A DNA stretch of 7,136 nt from Pseudomonadota bacterium (GTDB lineage Bacteria > Desulfobacterota > BSN033 > WVXP01 > G020346125), in contig JAUWDQ010000134.1 of assembly GCA_030608745.1 (NCBI GenBank), positions 1 through 7,136 on the forward strand, given 5' to 3'. Each line of letters starts with the position of its first letter. Position 1 is the stretch's first letter. Under the pieces are notes generated by a model that saw nothing but the letters and a program-made list of their open reading frames with translations, was not told where the DNA came from and did not search any database. The position numbers were made by a program, and so were the translations under genes. Below, in pieces: positions 1 to 5,545 of this stretch.

Positions 1-1445
1 CTCCTCACGATCCCCATGAACATGGCAGCGGCCATCCCCTTGCCCGCCACGTCGCCGATCACGATGTTGCTGTAGCCATCGCCGATCCGGAGACAGTCAT
101 AGAAATCTCCCCCCACTTCCAATGCGGGAATACACTCCCCAGCGATTTCTAGTCCCTTCACCGTGGGGAACTGTTCGATGAGGAGACTCTTCTGAACGTG
201 GTAGGCTATCTCCAGTTCCCTCTCCATCCTCTGTTTGGTGAGGATCTCTTCCCTACTCTCCAGTAATTTTCCGCTCATGGTGTTGAGGGCTTCCCCCAAT
301 TCCCCCAACTCGTCTTTGCTCCGGACATCGATTTTGGTATCCAATTTCCCCTGGGCCATGACCTTGGTCTTTTCGATAATTCTCAGGATGGGTTGGGTGA
401 AGGTTCTGGAGATCTTCAGAGAGAGAAGGATGGTAAACAGAAGGACTCCGATCACGATGAGATAGGTGCGCCTCAATATGGATTGGCTCAGGGGGGTGAA
501 GAAGGCCTCCTTGGTCCCCACGTACAGGATGCCGATTCGGTCCCCCCAATAGTTCTTGATGGGTTCATAGGAGGAAATGTACCAGTCCGTCACCACGAAC
601 GCCCTGGAATTCCAGGGTTTTCCCTCCTCGATCACCTGATCGTAGACTTCCTGGGACACACGGGTACCTACTGCCCTCTGGCCTTCCAGGTCCCTGACAT
701 TGGTCGAAATCCGAACATCATCTTGAAAGATGGTGGCCGTTCCCTCCCCCACACTGTCCACGATCTTATCCACGATCTTATAATTTCTCACCAGAAATTG
801 ACCCCCCACCACCACCCCGATCACCTTTTCTTCATCCATTACGGGAATAAGAGCCACCAAGGCCATGCCCATCAGCTTCTTTTCAATGTTGAGGGGCCTT
901 GCCTTTGGGGTGAAGCGGTATTTAATGATCAACTGCTGGGCATAGGTTTGCCGTATATCGTCCTCGATATCCACCTCTTTCGGTTTGAAGACTTCTGTGG
1001 AGACGATCTCTTTTCCCTTGAGGGCCTCTCTCACCAAATACTTTAGGGCATAGTCGTCAAGATCGTTATTGGTTTTGCAGAGGACGTCTCCGAAACGGTC
1101 GATCACATTGATGAGGTCGACGTTGAGGATTCGCTTGGAAACGCTGATCTTCTTCTTTAGTCCGCTGGTTTCCCGGTCAAGGATCTTTTTCTTAATCTCC
1201 GGCAGGGAGGAGAGGATTCTGATGCCATCGGCGATCTTTTCCAGTTCGGCGTGGAAGATACCCCAGGCTGTCTTCAGATTGGTGGAAATTTCCACCTGGT
1301 TGTACCGAGTCATCGTCTCCTGTAAGCGTCTCAGCGTTATGGCCGTAACGAAACCTAGGGGGACCAGGGCAACGATGACAAAGAATATGAGCAATTTCCT
1401 GGAAATGGTAAAACGAAATTTCGTTCGAAAAGGGTTTAGACTCAT
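1..1445 (-). CDS. Cache-HAMP-SpoIIE/PP2C-type membrane phosphatase (RsbU-like), 3' end outside window
   Basis: Sensor phosphatase expected to dephosphorylate a phosphorylated STAS protein, very likely the one encoded just upstream. I read the frame on the minus strand from the ATG at 1445; it stays open to the left edge (481 codons seen). Residues about 16-38 form a first membrane helix (rich in IFFVIVALVPLGF). Residues about 40-325 are extracytoplasmic and end in a Cache signature (IGILYVGTKEAFF), resembling the double Cache_3-Cache_2 type. A second helix lies at about 328-346, followed by a HAMP domain with its proline (TQPILRII) to about residue 400 and a short helical linker. A SpoIIE/PP2C domain then begins; ALEVGGDFYD (about 440-449) and GDVAGKGMAAAM (about 460-471) carry the metal-binding aspartates. 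Only the first quarter or so of the phosphatase domain is inside the window. The gene starts 22 bp after the STAS stop, so it is probably the last of three co-transcribed genes. The ribosome binding site is weak (AGGG), so the start is likely but not certain. The Cache ligand is unknown. Confidence 0.9.
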   Translation of the reverse strand, partial: MSLNPFRTKFRFTISRKLLIFFVIVALVPLGFVTAITLRRLQETMTRYNQVEISTNLKTAWGIFHAELEKIADGIRILSSLPEIKKKILDRETSGLKKKISVSKRILNVDLINVIDRFGDVLCKTNNDLDDYALKYLVREALKGKEIVSTEVFKPKEVDIEDDIRQTYAQQLIIKYRFTPKARPLNIEKKLMGMALVALIPVMDEEKVIGVVVGGQFLVRNYKIVDKIVDSVGEGTATIFQDDVRISTNVRDLEGQRAVGTRVSQEVYDQVIEEGKPWNSRAFVVTDWYISSYEPIKNYWGDRIGILYVGTKEAFFTPLSQSILRRTYLIVIGVLLFTILLSLKISRTFTQPILRIIEKTKVMAQGKLDTKIDVRSKDELGELGEALNTMSGKLLESREEILTKQRMERELEIAYHVQKSLLIEQFPTVKGLEIAGECIPALEVGGDFYDCLRIGDGYSNIVIGDVAGKGMAAAMFMGIVR

Positions 1446-1467
1446 GTTTGAGGCCCTATGAGTTCGT

Positions 1468-1824
1468 TCATTTCGCCTTCCTTTTGGCCTCCAGTATCGC
1501 CATAGCCTCTTCCACCGTCTCCGCTTGGGTCAGATAATCATGCAATTCGGCGACTTGGATGACTTTCTTAACGATATCCCGGAGGTTTATCAGCACGAGA
1601 CCTCCGTCGCCCTTCGTCTCCTTATTGATGGAAAGCAAAACCCTCAAGCCACTGCTGCTCAGGTAAGTCACCTCCGAGAAATCCAGAATGATACTCTTGG
1701 TCTTTTGTTCTAAAACCTTATCAATCTCATCTTCCAATTGGGAAGAGAAACTGGCATCCAATCTCCCCTCTACTTTAACTAATTGGATACCATTTCTTTG
1801 GGTATCGATAACCTCGATCTTCAT
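1468..1824 (-). CDS. STAS-domain anti-sigma factor antagonist (SpoIIAA/RsbV-like)
   Basis: Switch protein of a partner-switching module. In the family, the unphosphorylated form binds a HATPase kinase and phosphorylation releases it. The 118-residue protein is a single STAS domain of normal length. It has the early GRLDA motif (20-24), the IILDFSEVTYL strand (45-55) and the phosphorylation loop SSSGLRVLL (56-64). By alignment to the DSSGL loop of SpoIIAA, the phosphoacceptor should be Ser57. The usual Asp before it is Ser here, which is common in bacterial STAS proteins outside the sporulation group. The start ATG (1824) overlaps the TGA of the upstream kinase gene in an ATGA arrangement, implying translational coupling. 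The phosphatase gene follows after 22 bp. This order makes the two flanking enzymes its likely kinase and phosphatase, although that pairing is inferred from context. The tail (KRKAK) is basic. Confidence 0.93.
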   Translation of the reverse strand: MKIEVIDTQRNGIQLVKVEGRLDASFSSQLEDEIDKVLEQKTKSIILDFSEVTYLSSSGLRVLLSINKETKGDGGLVLINLRDIVKKVIQVAELHDYLTQAETVEEAMAILEAKRKAK

Positions 1825-2480
1825 TGACCATTCCCCTTTGATTGAGAGATCCGTTTAATCAAAATTAAATGGTTCCCTTCGTTTGGCGAATAATGGTAAC
1901 GAATATCATCCATTACCTTCTTCATGAAGTAGACTCCCATGCCGACATTCTTCTCCTTGCCGTCCTCCGTGATATCTTTCATATCGAGCAGCGGAATTTC
2001 CAAGGGGTTAAACCTTTTCCCCTGGTCGAGGAGGTCTATTTGGACCAATTCGCGGTCGACCGATACCCTCACCTTGAAATAATTGATGGGCCCAACTTGA
2101 TAGGCATACTTAATGACGTTGGTGGAAGCTTCATCGACAGCCAATAAGATATCCTCGATGTCTTTTGTGGGTACCTCCTGATTTTGGCAAACGCTCTTCA
2201 AAAAATCCGCTACGGTGGATAGGTACTTTAATCGGTTTGGCAGTCTGATTTCCACGATTTCTTTCGGAGGAGACACCTCATTGCCTTCTGATCCGAGGAG
2301 ATAGCTTGTGGTAACATCCAGTGCCTCGGAAATCTTCTGGAGGGTGTTCAATGAAGGCTGACATTTATTCTGTTCGACCTGGGAAATGAAGCTGGCCGAA
2401 ACCCCCACCTTTTTTGCCAGATTGCGAAGCGACATTCCCCTCAACATCCTCAATTCCTTCAATCGAACACCGATATTCAT
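1821..2480 (-). CDS. XRE helix-turn-helix fused to RsbW/SpoIIAB-type ATPase-kinase
   Basis: A 219-residue two-domain protein. Residues 1-63 are a Cro/C1-type HTH; the recognition part is SLRNLAKKVGVSASFISQVE (17-36), followed by the typical PSLNTLQKISEALDV. Residues about 75-210 are a HATPase_c_2 domain like the anti-sigma kinases RsbW and SpoIIAB. The N-box AVDEASTNVIKYAY (114-127) has Glu117 and Asn121 in the ExxxN spacing that binds Mg-ATP. The G1 box DQGKRFNP is at 152-159 and the glycine-rich NVGMGVYFMKKVMDD at 178-192. All key residues are present, so it is probably an active serine kinase acting on the adjacent STAS protein. Normal RsbW proteins are about 140-160 residues and sequester a sigma factor; here a DNA-binding domain is attached. 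The likely role is a transcription regulator whose DNA binding is set by the phosphorylation state of the STAS partner, which is inference. It is the first gene of the operon; GGGA 9 nt before the ATG is a weak ribosome site. Confidence 0.92.
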   Translation of the reverse strand: MNIGVRLKELRMLRGMSLRNLAKKVGVSASFISQVEQNKCQPSLNTLQKISEALDVTTSYLLGSEGNEVSPPKEIVEIRLPNRLKYLSTVADFLKSVCQNQEVPTKDIEDILLAVDEASTNVIKYAYQVGPINYFKVRVSVDRELVQIDLLDQGKRFNPLEIPLLDMKDITEDGKEKNVGMGVYFMKKVMDDIRYHYSPNEGNHLILIKRISQSKGNGQ

Positions 2481-2528
2481 GGTTTTAATCCCATGTGAAG
2501 ATTTTAGAATTTCACCGTATAGATGGGC

Positions 2529-2581
2529 TTTTGCCTAAATTCACTCTCACTTACTGAAGGAAATGCGGTATTTAGCTAAAA
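2529..2581. repeat. Pair of related TTTAGCTAAA-like boxes, candidate operators
   Basis: TTTTGCCTAAAT lies at 2529-2540 and ATTTAGCTAAAA at 2570-2581. The second contains the perfect 10-bp palindrome TTTAGCTAAA. The first matches it at 10 of 12 positions when inverted. The centres are 41 bp apart, close to four helical turns. They fall in the untranslated leader of the XRE-kinase operon, between its candidate promoter and its start codon. XRE regulators often bind paired palindromes, so autoregulation by the encoded HTH is plausible but unproven. Confidence 0.4.
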
Positions 2582-2585
2582 ACCT

Positions 2586-2614
2586 GTTACATATTGAAAC
2601 ATGTCATATGTACC
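2586..2614. promoter_or_regulatory. Imperfect 29-bp palindrome over the leftward promoter
   Basis: The arms GTTACATAT (2586-2594) and ATATGTACC (2606-2614) match at 8 of 9 positions as inverted repeats around an 11-bp centre that itself holds ACATGT. The palindrome covers the proposed -10 box and start point of the XRE-kinase operon, a position expected of a repressor operator. Which protein would bind is not shown by the sequence. Confidence 0.4.
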
Positions 2615-2636
2615 ATGAGAACAAGCGCACTGTCAA
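2607..2636 (-). promoter_or_regulatory. Candidate sigma-70-type promoter of the XRE-kinase/STAS/phosphatase operon
   Basis: Read on the minus strand, a perfect -35 TTGACA (2636-2631) is followed after 18 bp by TACATA (2612-2607), a weak -10. The transcript would begin near 2600 and have a leader of about 120 nt before the ATG at 2480. The -10 is only moderately good, so the assignment is tentative; the overlapping palindrome supports the region being regulatory. Confidence 0.4.
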
Positions 2637-2732
2637 TATATACTGAACGAATAGCCCGGATAGATCCAGGAGAAGGAGAGTTTTCACAGGGGAAGCTTGG
2701 CCCAAGGATCAGGATTTGGTGGTCGAATAGTC

Positions 2733-2739
2733 TTGTGAA
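2733..2739. promoter_or_regulatory. Possible Rex operator half-site
   Basis: TTGTGAA is identical to the left half of the known Rex operator TTGTGAA-N4-TTCACAA and lies 17 bp upstream of the proposed rex -35 box. The right half is not recognisable, so this is only a weak candidate for autoregulation. Confidence 0.2.
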
Positions 2740-2755
2740 AAAAATATCTTTCCCC

Positions 2756-2785
2756 TTGCATTATCCCTTTAGCGTGCTATATAGT
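2756..2785 (+). promoter_or_regulatory. rex: Candidate rex promoter
   Basis: TTGCAT (2756-2761) is followed after 16 bp by TATATA (2778-2783); the overlapping TATAGT (2780-2785) gives an 18-bp spacer instead. Either makes a good housekeeping promoter. The start point would be near 2790-2793, leaving a leader of about 60 nt to the TTG start of rex. Confidence 0.55.
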
Positions 2786-2849
2786 TAGGGGGTTAAGGAT
2801 TTCAAGTTCCGCGGAAATTCCTTCAATTCTTGGTGAAGGGAGTTGAGAG

Positions 2850-3488
2850 TTGAAGTTCTCGAAGGTTCCAGAGGCGACGATTAGGCGGTTATCGAGATAT
2901 TCGAGGTGCTTGGAGCAACTGCAGGCTAAGGGAGAAAAAGTTGTTTCTTCCGCCCAACTGGCTACCAAGTGCGCAGTTAATGCGGCCCAAGTGAGAAAGG
3001 ACTTGGCCTACTTCGGTGAGTTTGGTATCAGGGGGGTTGGATATTACGTCAGCGAATTGCTATTCGACATTAAACGAATTCTCGGATCGGATAAAGAATG
3101 GAGAATGGCGATTGTCGGGATGGGAAATCTGGGTTCAGCCCTCTTTTCCTATAAGGATTTCCTGAAACAAAACTATAAAATCGTAGCCGCTTTCGATATC
3201 GATCCCCATAGGATCATTGGGAGGGTATCGGAAAAGCTGGGCAAGCCCGTGGAAATCCTTCATTCCGACACCTTAAGGGAAGTAGTGAGGGAGAGAAACA
3301 TCGAAATCGGGATTATCACGACCCCGGCGAATCAAGCCCAGAAGGTAGCCGATCAACTGGTGGAGGCCGATGTCAGGGGAATCCTCAACTTCGCCCCCGC
3401 CCAAATAGAGGTTCCGGAGGGGTATATCGTGAAGAACGTCTTCTTCACGACCGTATTGGATAACCTGGCCTATCTCCTATCCGTTTAG
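2850..3488 (+). CDS. rex: Redox-sensing transcriptional repressor Rex
   Basis: Rex represses fermentation and respiration genes when NADH is low and leaves DNA when NADH binds. The 212-residue protein has the normal family length. Residues 5-75 form the winged helix (PEATIRRLSRY, VSSAQLATKCAVNAAQVRKD, YFGEFGIRGVGY). Residues 85-185 form the Rossmann domain with AIVGMGNLGSALF (87-99, GxGxxG at 90-95), the acidic AFDIDP (114-119) and the family mark GILNFAPA (177-184). The C-terminal helix that swaps between subunits follows. There the usual NVDL...EL motif reads NVFFTTVLDNL, so the conserved Asp and Glu positions are Phe198 and Val202. The start is TTG, chosen because AAGGGAG lies 7 nt upstream and the protein then begins at the usual family N-terminus (KVPEATIRRL). 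It has its own promoter, is divergent from the partner-switch operon and convergent with gspN. Targets cannot be told from this window. Confidence 0.95.
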   Translation: MKFSKVPEATIRRLSRYSRCLEQLQAKGEKVVSSAQLATKCAVNAAQVRKDLAYFGEFGIRGVGYYVSELLFDIKRILGSDKEWRMAIVGMGNLGSALFSYKDFLKQNYKIVAAFDIDPHRIIGRVSEKLGKPVEILHSDTLREVVRERNIEIGIITTPANQAQKVADQLVEADVRGILNFAPAQIEVPEGYIVKNVFFTTVLDNLAYLLSV

Positions 3489-3511
3489 TTCCATTCAATC
3501 CCACGGTTGGC

Positions 3512-3535
3512 CTCTCCCCGCGATCTGAGGGAGAG
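3512..3535. terminator. Hairpin between convergent rex and gspN ends
   Basis: CTCTCCC (3512-3518) and GGGAGAG (3529-3535) form a perfect 7-bp stem with a 10-nt loop, 24 bp after the rex stop and 26 bp before the gspN stop on the other strand. A shared two-way terminator would sit here, but neither side has a clear T-run (only CTCCTTT follows on the plus strand), so the termination role is uncertain. Confidence 0.3.
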
Positions 3536-3560
3536 CTCCTTTCCCAGCAGCTACCAATTG

Positions 3561-4442
3561 TTATTTCGCCACCAGACGAGGGTGAAGTAATGTTCCCGTC
3601 AAGGAGAAGGGGTAAATCCCTTTGGTCTTACCTTGCCGGCCGAGAAGGGAGAGAAGCACTTGATACCTGGGATCGAATTTCGGCGAAGGTTTAACTGTAA
3701 TCCTCAGGTTGAGTCGGCTCTGGGGAAGATGGGAATTGAGGAGGATATTTCCGAGCACCTGGCCATTGAGATCCCCTCCTGAGGAGGCAAGGCGCTTGAT
3801 AATGATTTTTCCACGTTTTAGTTCTATGCTGCCTTGAATACGCCCCACGCGAAGAGGAGCAATACCGGGTAAGGGCAATCTGCTCAGCATCGCCCCGCTT
3901 ATCTCAAATTCAGCCGATCCGGACTGCCCGGAGAGATCTCCTTCCCTAAAGGCAATCGTCGTTTTTCCCTTCAGGATTCCGGCCATCTCCACCCCCATCA
4001 CATCCCGAAGAACGTGGCTGCGCTGGAGATTCACATCCCTTCCCAAAAGCGCTAACTCGCCACCTCCTCCGTTTTTGGAAAACTCCCCCTCCACGGTGCC
4101 ATCCAACATCTCTCCCCATAATCGAAGGGAGACTTTTCTCCACAGAAGTGGAAGGAGGGAAAGGGTAATCCTAAATCGCTCGATACCTATCACCTCAACC
4201 TTTTTCGAATCCACCAAAGCGGAGATGACCACGTTCTTAAATGTTAAGCCCGATAAAAGATGAGGACGAACCTCCTCAATTTCGTAACGGAAGGGAGTTT
4301 TGGCCTCCAGCTCCCCTATGATTCTCTTCTTAATGGTCTCACAGGGGAAACCGATATAGAGAAAAAAAATGAAAAAGAAAACACCAAGGAGGATGAAAAT
4401 GACAGCGTGGAGGACCCTCTTGCCCTTCATCTGGATGGCCAA
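3561..4442 (-). CDS. gspN: GspN-like, membrane-anchored protein (type II secretion-associated family), TTG start
   Basis: In the family, GspN is an inner-membrane anchored, mostly periplasmic accessory of type II secretion and resembles AsmA-type beta-rich proteins. A short basic N-terminus leads into one strong membrane helix (HAVIFILLGVFFFIFFLYIG). The rest is a long beta-rich region with repeated amphipathic strands. Later landmarks are LPLPGIAPLRVGRIQGSIEL, KRGKIIIKRLASSGGDLNGQ and LNLRITVKPSPKF, a pattern I recognise from Desulfobacterota GspN. I place the start at TTG (4442) because AGGAG lies 7 nt before it. That gives 293 residues. The longer frame from ATG 4487 would add 15 residues, the first eight or so encoded by the arm of the adjacent palindromic element, and has no good ribosome site. 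ATG at 4430 is a third option. It follows the ECF ATPase gene on the same strand across a 200-bp gap. No other secretion genes are nearby. The family call is from recognised patterns, not a search. Confidence 0.7.
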   Translation of the reverse strand: MAIQMKGKRVLHAVIFILLGVFFFIFFLYIGFPCETIKKRIIGELEAKTPFRYEIEEVRPHLLSGLTFKNVVISALVDSKKVEVIGIERFRITLSLLPLLWRKVSLRLWGEMLDGTVEGEFSKNGGGGELALLGRDVNLQRSHVLRDVMGVEMAGILKGKTTIAFREGDLSGQSGSAEFEISGAMLSRLPLPGIAPLRVGRIQGSIELKRGKIIIKRLASSGGDLNGQVLGNILLNSHLPQSRLNLRITVKPSPKFDPRYQVLLSLLGRQGKTKGIYPFSLTGTLLHPRLVAK

Positions 4443-4449
4443 TGGCTTT

Positions 4450-4454
4450 CTCCT
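4450..4454 (-). promoter_or_regulatory. gspN: Ribosome binding site deciding the gspN start
   Basis: On the minus strand AGGAG is followed by 7 nt (AAAGCCA) and then TTG, an optimal spacing. It favours TTG 4442 over the more distant ATG 4487, which would put this site inside the coding region. Confidence 0.6.
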
Positions 4455-4458
4455 CTTC

Positions 4459-4624
4459 CAAGATTGACGGTTTCGTAAAAAGTCCATCTGCTGCGTTGCG
4501 CTTCATCCTTCGTCACTGCAGCGTACTTCTATGTACGCCTCATTCCTCAGGATTTGCGCGCCTTGCATCTGGATCTTTTCTCTTTGCCGTCTGATTTCAA
4601 CTTTTTACAATGACGTCAAGATTG
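4459..4624. mobile_element. MITE-like palindromic element with terminal inverted repeats
   Basis: The left end TTGACGGTTTCGTAAAAAGT (4464-4483) and the inverse of the right end (4600-4619), TTGACGTCATTGTAAAAAGT, match at 16 of 20 positions. An 8-bp direct repeat, CAAGATTG, stands at 4459-4466 and again at 4617-4624, resembling a target-site duplication although it overlaps the repeat ends. Near the centre a perfect hairpin GCGTAC-TTCTAT-GTACGC (4521-4538) sits inside a longer imperfect palindrome. No transposase is encoded. The GTAAAAAGT ends and the CTGCGTTGCGC/GCGCGCC arms resemble dispersed repeats that I recall from Desulfobacterota genomes, which is recall, not a search. It fills most of the gap between the ECF ATPase and gspN and would fold strongly in the mRNA. 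Confidence 0.7.
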
Positions 4625-4642
4625 CCGATAGCCGAGAAAGGT

Positions 4643-5509
4643 TTAATCCCTCATTGCACTCAGGAGGAACATCTCCATCTCCTCCATCGTCAGGATCCCC
4701 GGGGGGATGGGGTGGCCCATTTGTTCAAGGAGGAGGGATAGCTCGGCAACCGGGGGGAGGCAGTATCCCCTTTCGGTTAAACTACTTCTAAGGGAAGAAA
4801 TTTCAGCGGGGATATATTTGGTAGTTAACTCCCCACTCTCCAAGATGAGAATGTGATGAGCATAGCTGGCGTCCTCAACGGAGGTGGTGAAGTGGATGAC
4901 GGCCATCTTCCTTGTGATATTCAGCTCCGATAAAATGGACATGAATCGGCTTCTCCAGCAGGGGTCGAGGACGGAGGTAGCCTCGTCGATGATGAGGTAA
5001 TTCGGTTCCAAGGCCAGGACTGCCGTAATGGCTACCCTTTGCTGCTGGCATTTGGAGAGGAAGTGTAGGGGGAAGCTGAGGAATTGCTCCATTCCAAGCA
5101 AACCCAGATATTCCGTTATCCTCTTCCGTATCATCTCCCTTCCCACCCCGATACATTCCAGGCCAAAAGCCATCTCTTCCTCCACTATGGGGAAAAGGAG
5201 TTGCTCATCGGGGTTGGAAAAGATCAGCCCAACATGAGATCCTCCCTCACTTGGGGAGATCGGTTGCCCATCGACCAAGATTTTCCCCGATGAGGGATGG
5301 AGCAGGCCTTTGATCAATTTGGCCAAGGTGGTCTTACCCGCTGCATTTTTCCCCAAGATGGCCACATATTCCCCCTCTGCAACCATGAGGTCAAAGCCAT
5401 TTATAACGAAGGATCCACCTCTCTTTTTGTCGGTATAGCGAAAACCAACCTTTCTTAATTCAAGCATCGTTTTGATGTCCGCGGGATGAAAAGGGCGAGG
5501 GATCAGCAT
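4643..5509 (-). CDS. ECF-type (CbiO/EcfA) ABC transporter ATP-binding protein with a degenerate signature
   Basis: ATPase subunit that would power an energy-coupling-factor importer for vitamins or metal ions. The 288 residues hold one ABC domain plus a C-terminal extension. Walker A is GKNAAGKTT (53-61), the Q-loop is SNPDEQLL (98-105, Gln103), Walker B is LIIDE (172-176) with the SVLD D-loop, and the switch histidine is His206 (VIHFT). The C-terminal part with LPPVAELSLLLEQMG...LTMEEME (251-280) is typical of CbiO/EcfA proteins. The ABC signature reads LSKCQ (151-155) instead of LSGGQ. Walker A has Ala for the usual glycine before GK. ATG 5509 is the first possible start because TAG lies in frame just upstream; Met15 (MLELRKVGFRY) is where most relatives begin, so a shorter form is possible. 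It lies 36 bp after rplQ on the same strand, as in many Firmicutes, but no second ATPase or T component follows here. The substrate is unknown. Confidence 0.88.
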   Translation of the reverse strand: MLIPRPFHPADIKTMLELRKVGFRYTDKKRGGSFVINGFDLMVAEGEYVAILGKNAAGKTTLAKLIKGLLHPSSGKILVDGQPISPSEGGSHVGLIFSNPDEQLLFPIVEEEMAFGLECIGVGREMIRKRITEYLGLLGMEQFLSFPLHFLSKCQQQRVAITAVLALEPNYLIIDEATSVLDPCWRSRFMSILSELNITRKMAVIHFTTSVEDASYAHHILILESGELTTKYIPAEISSLRSSLTERGYCLPPVAELSLLLEQMGHPIPPGILTMEEMEMFLLSAMRD

Positions 5510-5545
5510 TGCCCTCTACCCGGGGGAAACCAAAATCACTTCAGA

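Noticed and set aside
393..1461. Long plus-strand open frames of 217 and 130 codons (393-1046 and 1069-1461)
   Set aside because: They lie opposite the Cache-HAMP-SpoIIE gene, whose minus-strand frame gives a clear domain series; the plus-strand translations show no recognisable family pattern.
2478..2495. CATGG-N8-CCATG inverted repeat at the XRE-kinase start codon
   Set aside because: Only 5-bp arms; too short to separate from chance, although it could be a translational or operator element.
2683..2739. TTCACA (2683-2688) and TTGTGAA (2733-2739) as one complete Rex operator
   Set aside because: The halves are in the wrong order and about 50 bp apart, unlike the TTGTGAA-N4-TTCACAA arrangement.
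2594..2788. Possible 64-residue plus-strand gene in the divergent intergenic region
   Set aside because: No ribosome site, no recognisable motif, and it overlaps the proposed promoters of both flanking genes.
4531..4791. Plus-strand frame across the palindromic element and the end of the ECF ATPase gene
   Set aside because: Half lies in the repeat and half is antisense to a well-supported gene; the Gly/Pro/Ser-rich product is a shadow.
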